A stretch of DNA of 6,286 bases from JAPUDQ01 sp049289035 (GTDB taxonomy: Bacteria > Patescibacteriota > Saccharimonadia > Saccharimonadales > Saccharimonadaceae). This document shows, piece after piece, positions 1 through 4,686 of the stretch. The first letter of the stretch is position 1. The number at the start of each line of letters is the position of its first letter. The notes beneath the pieces are model-generated. The model searched no databases. It saw only the letters and a program-made list of their open reading frames with translations, and was not told the DNA's origin. A program made the translations under genes and the position numbers. The stretch covers positions 1-6,286 of the forward strand of contig JBAQIV010000061.1 in the NCBI GenBank assembly GCA_049289035.1. Direction: 5' to 3'.

Positions 1-71
1 GGCGAAGGCTAATCAGTTAGCGGCGAGGGGCAGTTGCTCTGAAAGGGGAAGCCGAGGCTTTACCTACCTGA
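1..71. other. Hairpin-rich spacer downstream of the mutase gene
   Basis: No convincing gene is visible in these 71 bases. They contain small perfect inverted repeats: GCTAA-TCAG-TTAGC (8-21) and AAGC-CGAG-GCTT (49-60), plus a weaker GC-rich pairing between about 28 and 39. The stretch lies directly after the stop codon of the leftward mutase gene, so one hairpin could help end its transcript, but no run of T follows in that direction. It may also be the edge of a larger repeat or structured RNA cut by the window boundary. Short open stretches on both strands look like chance. Confidence 0.3.
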
Positions 72-1862
72 TCACATGGTAATCATCGTCTCAAACGAAG
101 TCACCAGCTGGCGCAACGAGGCAGTCAGCTGATTATAGTGGTCGAGCGCATCGGCATTTACATCAGCCGCTTCGTACCACATACCATACACTTTGATCTT
201 GGGCTCTGTCCCACTTGGCCGCACGGTCAGCCGACGCCGCCTGTCGCCGTCGAGTTCGAGCACGACAACATTGCCTGCGGTACCATCTACCTGGGTTTTC
301 TCACCGCTTTTGGTATCTGTTCGTTCCAGTGTCTGGTAGTCCGTGACCGCCGTCACCTCGTGGCCTCCCACCTCTGTTGGCGGCTGAGCACGCAGCCCTT
401 TCATAATCGATTGCATACGCTCAAAACCATCCGCACCCGGATACGCCACATCTATCAGATGCTCGAGGTGATACCCGTGTTGAACATACAGCTCAAGTAG
501 CCGATCATGCAGCGTACGCCCCGTGCGTTTTAGTTGCGCGGCGTATTCGGCGATCATCAGCGCCCCGCTTGCACCGTCTTTGTCGCGAGCATACTCGCCC
601 TTGATAAACCCAAAACTCTCCTCTGCCCCTATAACAAACTGCTTCGTAGTACCTTCACGCTCGCGTATAGTTTGACCGACGTATTTGAACCCCACCAAGA
701 GATTGCTGACACATTCCACGCCATAATACGCGGCGAGCGCGTCCATCATATCGGTCGTTACAATCGTCTTCACCACATAATGATCCGGTGTCAGCTCACC
801 ACGCTGCTGCAGCGCACCGAGCACATAATCAGTCGCAAGCATCGCCGCTTGGTTGCCACTGAGGTAGATTGTCTCGCTACCCTGACGCACCATCACGCCG
901 AAACGGTCAGCATCGGGGTCGTTTGTTATGGCTATGTCGGCGTGTTTGTCGTGCATAAGCGCCACGGCCATGTCGTTGGCTGGCGGGTCCTGGGGGTTGG
1001 GCTTGCCACTTGGAATCGTCGGAAAATGGCCATCAGGCACGAGCTGCGCATCAACCGCATACACCTGGGTAAACCCGGCTTTACGTAAAATCGGCAGCGT
1101 GTTGGTCTGTCCCGCCCCGTGTAGCGACGAATACGCCACCGCGACATCTCGCTCATCGGTCACCGACGTGCCCACAACAGTCTGTACGTAGGCCGTATCG
1201 ACATCTTCACCGACCATCACAATGCGCCCCTGTCGCACTGCCTCGTCGAAATCGATACTCTGTATCTCTGTCACTGCTGCGGCTTTTTCCACCACGCCTT
1301 TGTCGTGCGGCGCGATCAACTGGCACCCGTCACTCCAGTAGGCCTTAAAGCCGTTGTCGCTCGGTGGATTGTGGCTGGCCGTCAGGACAATCCCCGCCGC
1401 GCACCCCATATATCGAACCGCAAAACTCAGCTCGGGTGTCGAACGAAACCCATCGAACAGATACGCGGTAAAGCCATTGGCCGCCACGACACTGGCTGCA
1501 TAACGGCTCAATTCGACCGACGTCAACCGCGTATCATAAGCAATCACAATGCCCCGCTGCTGCAGGGCCGGGTCGTGCTCTGCCATATACTGGCACAGCG
1601 CCTGCGTCGCACACCCTATCGTCACGCGGTTAATGCGATTACTGCCAACCCCCGTCACCCCTCGTATACCCGCCGTGCCAAACTCTGCTACTTTGAAAAA
1701 TGCGTCCTCTAGTTCCCGCCACTTGCCAGATTCAATCATCGCCACGACCTCTGGGCGATATTCGGCATATTTCGGCTCTTGCAGCCACTGCTGTATATTG
1801 GCTGCCGCTTGCTCTGATACGTGCGAGGTTATCTCTGTCATTGTCTCGATTGAAACCGCCAT
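72..1862 (-). CDS. pgm: Phosphoglucomutase/phosphomannomutase (alpha-D-phosphohexomutase family)
   Basis: A 596-residue cytosolic phosphohexomutase that should interconvert glucose 1-phosphate and glucose 6-phosphate, feeding nucleotide-sugar and polysaccharide synthesis; mannose or pentose phosphates are possible substrates. All four family signatures are visible in order: the phosphoserine loop TASHNP with Ser163, the Mg-binding loop DPDADR (Asp315, Asp317, Asp319), the sugar-binding loop GAEESFG (412-418), and the phosphate-binding loop RPSGTEPK (548-555). The N-terminal part with EFGTAGIRG (60-68) and the overall length resemble the PgcA/PGM2-like branch more than the roughly 460-residue ManB/AlgC type. 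The ATG at 1862 is preceded by AGGGAGG (1866-1872) and an extended -10, which supports this start; Met8 has no comparable site. It ends in TGA. The family is certain; the exact sugar preference cannot be read from sequence. The next gene is divergent, so it appears to be transcribed alone. Confidence 0.96.
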   Translation of the reverse strand: MAVSIETMTEITSHVSEQAAANIQQWLQEPKYAEYRPEVVAMIESGKWRELEDAFFKVAEFGTAGIRGVTGVGSNRINRVTIGCATQALCQYMAEHDPALQQRGIVIAYDTRLTSVELSRYAASVVAANGFTAYLFDGFRSTPELSFAVRYMGCAAGIVLTASHNPPSDNGFKAYWSDGCQLIAPHDKGVVEKAAAVTEIQSIDFDEAVRQGRIVMVGEDVDTAYVQTVVGTSVTDERDVAVAYSSLHGAGQTNTLPILRKAGFTQVYAVDAQLVPDGHFPTIPSGKPNPQDPPANDMAVALMHDKHADIAITNDPDADRFGVMVRQGSETIYLSGNQAAMLATDYVLGALQQRGELTPDHYVVKTIVTTDMMDALAAYYGVECVSNLLVGFKYVGQTIREREGTTKQFVIGAEESFGFIKGEYARDKDGASGALMIAEYAAQLKRTGRTLHDRLLELYVQHGYHLEHLIDVAYPGADGFERMQSIMKGLRAQPPTEVGGHEVTAVTDYQTLERTDTKSGEKTQVDGTAGNVVVLELDGDRRRRLTVRPSGTEPKIKVYGMWYEAADVNADALDHYNQLTASLRQLVTSFETMITM

Positions 1863-1865
1863 ATT

Positions 1866-1872
1866 CCTCCCT
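1866..1872 (-). promoter_or_regulatory. Shine-Dalgarno site of the mutase gene
   Basis: On the minus strand this reads AGGGAGG, three bases before the ATG at 1862; the overlapping GAGGG gives a more usual spacing of six. It decides the start at Met1 rather than Met8. It also contrasts with the four genes in this window that lack any such site. Confidence 0.75.
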
Positions 1873-1888
1873 CTTTCGCTATACCTGT

Positions 1889-1897
1889 AGTGTAGCA
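1889..1897 (-). promoter_or_regulatory. Extended -10 promoter of the mutase gene
   Basis: The minus strand reads TGCTACACT, an extended -10 (TG, one base, then TACACT). The predicted transcript start near 1882 gives a leader of about 20 nt that carries the Shine-Dalgarno site. I see no good -35 hexamer 17 bp upstream. The TGCTA core recurs at three other promoters in the window. Confidence 0.5.
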
Positions 1898-1901
1898 GAA
1901 T

Positions 1902-1930
1902 TTGACTTTGCTGACTGTTTATGTCACTAT
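1902..1930 (+). promoter_or_regulatory. Candidate promoter of the two-gene cassette
   Basis: A -35-like TTGACT (1902-1907) is followed after 17 bp by CACTAT (1925-1930), which matches only half of the -10 consensus but has a TG at the extended position (1922-1923). The predicted start near 1937 gives a leader of about 42 nt containing a strong Shine-Dalgarno site. It is back to back with the mutase promoter, and the two RNA polymerase footprints would overlap. Confidence 0.35.
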
Positions 1931-1965
1931 GAGAGCAGTGTTCAGCACCTTGACATGAGCCGAAA

Positions 1966-1970
1966 GGAGG
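1966..1970 (+). promoter_or_regulatory. Strong Shine-Dalgarno site of the 127-residue gene
   Basis: GGAGG (within AAAGGAGG, 1963-1970) lies eight bases before the ATG at 1979, an ideal spacing. This selects 1979 as the start over the in-frame ATG at 1955, which would place the site inside the coding region. Confidence 0.85.
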
Positions 1971-1978
1971 CTCCCCAC

Positions 1979-2362
1979 ATGCAGTTTGTCGATACGCTTC
2001 CGGAGCTTCCGGTAGCGCTTCAGTGGAACATCTCCGCGCCTCAGGGCGGCCTGTCCGAATCAGTTCAGGCTATCCTGGCTGGTCGTGCAGAGTTCCTCGA
2101 TGTCAAAATCGTCGTCATGGGATACGAAGCCCGCGTCAGAGTGTACCTCAACGCGAGCGATCTTACCCCTGATGAAACTCGTCCTAGCACGTGGCACTTC
2201 AACAACGTACTCGCCGAGTTTCTCGATGCTGACTACCAACCGACGTTCCGGCTTGCCGAAGCGTCTGGGGTCATCTACACCTCACCGGTCGTTAACGGTC
2301 ACGTCACCGGCCAGATGAGACTGTGGATGCCGACAGCCAGTTCATTCTCCCAACCCGCATAG
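1979..2362 (+). CDS. Hypothetical protein, 127 residues, first gene of a cassette
   Basis: I do not recognise this protein. It has 127 residues, no signal peptide and no membrane segment, so it is probably cytosolic. The sequence alternates hydrophobic and polar stretches (for example VKIVVMGYEARVRVYL at about 42-57, and GHVTGQMRLWM at about 107-117), as in a small beta-rich or alpha/beta domain; no catalytic motif stands out. The start at 1979 is set by the GGAGG site eight bases upstream. The stop TAG is 13 bp before the next gene, so the two are very probably co-transcribed. Third codon positions are strongly G/C, as in the following gene and unlike the small genes further right. Coding status rests on the ribosome binding site, codon pattern and spacing, not on homology. 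Confidence 0.8.
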   Translation: MQFVDTLPELPVALQWNISAPQGGLSESVQAILAGRAEFLDVKIVVMGYEARVRVYLNASDLTPDETRPSTWHFNNVLAEFLDADYQPTFRLAEASGVIYTSPVVNGHVTGQMRLWMPTASSFSQPA

Positions 2363-2375
2363 AAAGTAGGAATTC

Positions 2376-2690
2376 ATGCCCGACCTGGTCGACATCACAT
2401 CTGCTCGCGAAACGGCTGGCACGAGGTTCGTTCCTCGCCAGCTGGCGACGTACTGGTGCATCAAAGAGGACGGCGTGCTCTTCGAGGTCAGCGCCAGCAA
2501 TCCTTCGGGCTGCTTCAGCGCACTCGAAGAGCTCGGCATCGACATCGTGAACGGCGAGTTCGCTTTCCTGGTTCCCGCCTCACACGTCGGCAGATCTGGC
2601 GACAGCCTGCGCCCGGTCATCAAGTCCTCGGACGGCGATATGGCCGCTGCGCTACGCGCAGCGCTGGCCAACGCCGGCATCACGGTCTGA
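2376..2690 (+). CDS. Hypothetical protein, 104 residues, second gene of the cassette
   Basis: I do not recognise this protein. It has 104 residues and no membrane segment or signal peptide. The N-terminal half includes an aromatic/hydrophobic stretch (ATYWCIKEDGVLFEV, 24-38); a short segment around SALEELGIDI (48-57) looks helical; the C-terminus (DMAAALRAALANAGITV, 88-104) should be an alanine-rich helix. The ATG at 2376 follows a weak GTAGGA-like site after the preceding stop, so it may depend partly on translational coupling with the upstream gene 13 bp away. Codons end overwhelmingly in G or C, consistent with a shared origin with the upstream gene, possibly acquired from a higher-GC genome. 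It ends in TGA, followed at once by a strong hairpin. An opposite-strand reading frame here looks like a codon-bias shadow. Confidence 0.8.
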   Translation: MPDLVDITSARETAGTRFVPRQLATYWCIKEDGVLFEVSASNPSGCFSALEELGIDIVNGEFAFLVPASHVGRSGDSLRPVIKSSDGDMAAALRAALANAGITV

Positions 2691-2695
2691 ACACA

Positions 2696-2737
2696 CGCCC
2701 TGGAAGGGACCCTACAACAGGGGTCCCGACCGGGGCG
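2696..2737 (+). terminator. Strong hairpin at the end of the two-gene cassette
   Basis: A perfect 7-bp stem GGGACCC/GGGTCCC (2706-2712 with 2721-2727, 8-nt loop) is extended outwards by a two-base mismatch and a further TGG/CCG and CGCCC/GGGCG pairing, giving about 15 bp in all. It starts six bases after the stop codon. The T-run is weak and late (TTCAATTTT, from 2740), so it may be an imperfect intrinsic terminator or a 3'-end protecting hairpin. Confidence 0.6.
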
Positions 2738-2772
2738 CGTTCAATTTTGCTGATAGTGACCTATGCCCTGCA

Positions 2773-2801
2773 TTTACTAATTTTAAAAAATATTGTATTA
2801 T
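2773..2801 (+). promoter_or_regulatory. Promoter of the 80-residue cysteine-containing gene
   Basis: TTTACT (2773-2778), a 17-bp spacer and TATTAT (2796-2801) make a reasonable sigma-70-type promoter in a short AT-rich stretch. The predicted start at about 2808 leaves only 0-3 nt before the ATG at 2811, so the message would be leaderless or nearly so. The in-frame TTG at 2793 lies just upstream of the -10 hexamer and cannot be the start if this promoter is right. Confidence 0.6.
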
Positions 2802-2810
2802 GTGAAAACT

Positions 2811-3053
2811 ATGGCCGCAGAGACTCCCCCACAGATTGACAAAGCATTGTCATGCGATACCTCGTGTGCTGACGGATGCCGCCTGCGACACATTCGTGAT
2901 ACGTTTGCTTTGACGTCTTTAGATATTGCCAATATTCAGCAGCTCGATGCGGGTGATCGTCTCACTGCCAAAAAGCTTACTGTCATTTACGGTGCCCTCC
3001 TCGAAACCTGCTTACATGTCCGAACAAACCATCTTGATCCCGACTTCAGCTAA
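2811..3053 (+). CDS. Hypothetical small protein with a CX3CX3C motif, 80 residues
   Basis: I do not recognise this protein. The start is placed at the ATG at 2811 because the -10 element ends at 2801 and no Shine-Dalgarno site exists, which implies a leaderless message. The N-terminus has three evenly spaced cysteines (Cys15, Cys19, Cys23) followed by basic residues (RLRHIR), with a fourth at Cys67; this could bind metal. The rest (IRDTFALTSLDIANIQQLDAG and a helix around KKLTVIYGALLETC) looks all-helical and faintly recalls a shortened Xre-type DNA-binding domain, but the usual recognition helix is not evident. No membrane segment. It lies between its own promoter and a second promoter 58 bp after its stop, so it appears monocistronic. 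Confidence 0.7.
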   Translation: MAAETPPQIDKALSCDTSCADGCRLRHIRDTFALTSLDIANIQQLDAGDRLTAKKLTVIYGALLETCLHVRTNHLDPDFS

Positions 3054-3072
3054 GCATAGTATATTATCTCAT

Positions 3073-3098
3073 AGTATTGACATATCATAATACTTATG
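3073..3098 (+). promoter_or_regulatory. Candidate operator overlapping the promoter of the 99-residue gene
   Basis: An AGTATT-N10-AATACT dyad (3073-3078 and 3089-3094) overlaps the -35 element and spacer, and a second dyad CATAA-TAC-TTATG sits at 3086-3098. The octamer CATAGTAT occurs twice just upstream (3055-3062 and 3070-3077, 15 bp apart). This density suggests a repressor site, though AT-rich sequence produces such repeats by chance. Confidence 0.35.
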
Positions 3099-3105
3099 CT
3101 AATAT
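3077..3105 (+). promoter_or_regulatory. Near-consensus promoter of the 99-residue gene
   Basis: A perfect -35 TTGACA (3077-3082), a 17-bp spacer and an extended -10 TGCTAATAT (3097-3105) form the best promoter in the window. The predicted start, seven bases after the -10, is the A of the ATG at 3112, so the message should be leaderless. Confidence 0.8.
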
Positions 3106-3111
3106 GAAAAT

Positions 3112-3411
3112 ATGTTAATAAACAAATACGAAACAGATCCAGCGGTTATTCAACAAGCGCTTATAGAGCAAGGATACGTCGATACAAGCGATGACAGGGC
3201 CATCGCTATTGCCATCAGGCATGAAGAAGCTATAGCCGCAGAGGAGGCTGCTGAGGCCACCACGACTGATGAGAATACTCGTCGACTTGCACGTCGCCAA
3301 GCTGCAGTTGCTTTAGGCGAAAGTGGTCTTACCAAACCTCGCCTTGAGTGGACAACCGACCAATTCGGCGGTGTCATCTCTGTAAATCCTATCGAACATT
3401 CTCGGTCATAG
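3112..3411 (+). CDS. Hypothetical protein, 99 residues, leaderless gene
   Basis: I do not recognise this protein. It has 99 residues; the centre (about 29-70: an Ala/Glu-rich stretch followed by TRRLARRQAAVALGE) is alanine- and charge-rich and probably a long helix or coiled coil, while the C-terminus (KPRLEWTTDQFGGVISVNP) looks like a small beta element. No signal peptide or membrane segment. The start is supported by a near-consensus promoter whose predicted transcript start is the ATG itself; no Shine-Dalgarno site is present. Codon use is less G/C-ending at the third position than in the two-gene cassette upstream. The last 6 bp overlap the 3' end of the convergent Mur-ligase-like gene, so read-through from either side would make antisense RNA. 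Confidence 0.75.
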   Translation: MLINKYETDPAVIQQALIEQGYVDTSDDRAIAIAIRHEEAIAAEEAAEATTTDENTRRLARRQAAVALGESGLTKPRLEWTTDQFGGVISVNPIEHSRS

Positions 3412-4635
3412 TGTGTCGTCTTGTGACTGGTCTTTATCAGTAGGGGCCGTTTTGTCAGCCTGATCTGGATCGACTACTGTCATTACTAAGTCGTGAACAT
3501 TGTTTTCTTGACCCATCAGTCTCACCACCACATCCCCCGTCCGGGCGACAGAGGTTGCTTTGGTGGTTGCGTCACGTGGGTCAGCGATACGTTCTGTTTT
3601 GGCCTCACCGCCAGCGCTATGCAGGGCTACCATCAGCGGTGAATTGTCGTCGCTACCACTGACAAATAGTCGATCGGCCGACTTTACGAGCACGTCTGCC
3701 ACCTCTGGCGTGGTATCGCCCGGCACCACGACAATTAGGCGATTTTTTGCCATGCCACGGGCTGATTCGAGCACGCTCGTCACTGACCCGAGCGTCGTAG
3801 CACGGTCCAAGATGACATCGTACGGTTTGTCGAGCTCCAGGCGTTCAAACCGGCCCGCCACCGGCGCAAGCTCGGCTATGCCGTCAGCAATCGCTTCGAG
3901 TTTGATATACATCAGATACGCTGCCATAGCAGCAGCGGTCATATTGTAGACATTGTGCTTGCCAGGCAACTGCGTGCCGAGTTCAAGCGTCGTGTGATGA
4001 TCGATGAGCAGCCTAGCTTCAGAACCCCGTTTGTACAGTTTAACCTGACGTATGCGACTATCGGCTGCCTCGCTGGTGCCATAACTCATGGTGTGCTCGG
4101 AGGCTTCGTAACTCACGAGGTGCTGGTACGCCGCGTCATCGGCGTTGAGCACACTAAAGCGTGGTATGTAGGCAAGCAGCTGAGCAATTGCAGCCGTGTC
4201 CTCAGGCGTCTCGGTGTTTGTCATGACTATGCATTCAAATGCCACGGTGTGAAACAGCCGCGCCTCGAGTGCCCACGACGGCGCTTCGACTACCACATAG
4301 TCGACATCGGCTTTTTTAGCCTGGCGCAAAAACCGCTGCACGCGTTGCGCCGTCATGACACTCGCTGCTGGGCGCGTTACCCCAGCGACAGTAGTAGCTT
4401 CAGAGGTAAGTACCGCAGTCGTAAAACCAGCTGAGGTAAGAATACTGTCGAGATACAACGCCGTGGTGGTTTTGCCAGTTGTACCGACAACGGCAATCAC
4501 CTTGAGCAACCGCGCCGGATACCGATACCATGCACTGGCCGCGTGCGTCCGCGCCGTATGGTACCCGCGCCGCACTGCCTGTACAGCCGGTCGGGGCGCC
4601 ACTCGCTTCACCTGCTCTACCACTCTCTGCTTCAT
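3406..4635 (-). CDS. Mur-ligase-family protein, short and divergent
   Basis: A 409-residue protein built on the Mur ligase central and C-terminal domains, closest in pattern to MurE. Visible are the ATP-binding P-loop GTTGKTTTA (51-59, Lys55), a Glu117 in VVVEAPSWAL where MurE has an E-x-SSHAL pattern, NADD (164-167), the GKHNVYN motif (225-231) and the interdomain PVAGRFE (258-264). The UDP-MurNAc-binding N-terminal domain is missing, replaced by about 44 basic and aromatic residues. Family residues are also missing: no DHLD after Asn140 (NTETPED instead), no carbamylated-lysine segment, DRATT (277-281) instead of DYAHTP, and no DNPR specificity motif. A catalytic wall ligase is therefore uncertain; an amide ligase on another substrate, or a MurT-like or structural role, is possible. 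I recall similar short Mur proteins in Patescibacteria. The acidic tail (390-408) is probably disordered. No Shine-Dalgarno; predicted leaderless; divergent from tsaD. Confidence 0.88.
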   Translation of the reverse strand: MKQRVVEQVKRVAPRPAVQAVRRGYHTARTHAASAWYRYPARLLKVIAVVGTTGKTTTALYLDSILTSAGFTTAVLTSEATTVAGVTRPAASVMTAQRVQRFLRQAKKADVDYVVVEAPSWALEARLFHTVAFECIVMTNTETPEDTAAIAQLLAYIPRFSVLNADDAAYQHLVSYEASEHTMSYGTSEAADSRIRQVKLYKRGSEARLLIDHHTTLELGTQLPGKHNVYNMTAAAMAAYLMYIKLEAIADGIAELAPVAGRFERLELDKPYDVILDRATTLGSVTSVLESARGMAKNRLIVVVPGDTTPEVADVLVKSADRLFVSGSDDNSPLMVALHSAGGEAKTERIADPRDATTKATSVARTGDVVVRLMGQENNVHDLVMTVVDPDQADKTAPTDKDQSQDDTL

Positions 4636-4642
4636 GTACTCT

Positions 4643-4651
4643 ATTTTAGCA
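4643..4651 (-). promoter_or_regulatory. Extended -10 promoter of the Mur-ligase-like gene
   Basis: The minus strand reads TGCTAAAAT, an extended -10. Seven bases separate it from the ATG at 4635, placing the predicted transcript start at or one base before the start codon. There is no clear -35 and no Shine-Dalgarno site. Confidence 0.65.
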
Positions 4652-4657
4652 CCTCAT

Positions 4658-4668
4658 CACTGACAGTG
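4658..4668. promoter_or_regulatory. Palindrome between the divergent promoters
   Basis: CACTG-A-CAGTG is a perfect 11-bp palindrome centred at 4663, almost exactly midway between the -10 of the Mur-like gene (4643-4651) and that of tsaD (4671-4679). A protein bound here could affect both promoters. It is short enough to be chance. Confidence 0.35.
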
Positions 4669-4670
4669 TT

Positions 4671-4679
4671 TGCTATACT
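4671..4679 (+). promoter_or_regulatory. Extended -10 promoter of tsaD
   Basis: TGCTATACT is an extended -10 with 5 of 6 consensus bases. Seven bases separate it from the ATG at 4687, so the transcript should start at or one base before the start codon. No -35 hexamer is evident at the right distance, and no Shine-Dalgarno site is present. Confidence 0.7.
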
Positions 4680-4686
4680 GTAGCAG

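Noticed and set aside
138..1890. Several open frames on the plus strand opposite the mutase
   Set aside because: They mirror the codon pattern of the mutase, whose motifs are complete, and have no ribosome binding sites or recognisable protein features.
1700..1978. An upstream extension of the 127-residue gene into the mutase coding region
   Set aside because: It would overlap the well-supported mutase gene, and the Shine-Dalgarno site at 1966-1970 fits only the start at 1979.
2342..2683. A 113-codon minus-strand frame opposite the 104-residue gene
   Set aside because: Strong G/C-ending codons on the plus strand create long antisense frames; the plus gene has cassette spacing and a terminator, and the antisense frame has no initiation signal.
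2793..2810. A TTG start for the 80-residue gene
   Set aside because: The TTG lies just upstream of the -10 hexamer at 2796-2801, so it would not be transcribed from that promoter; it also has no Shine-Dalgarno site. The ATG at 2811 fits better.
72..4635. UGA recoding as in Gracilibacteria or Absconditabacteria
   Set aside because: TGA serves as the stop at sensible ends of the mutase, the 104-residue gene and the Mur-like gene, and no in-frame TGA interrupts a recognisable gene.
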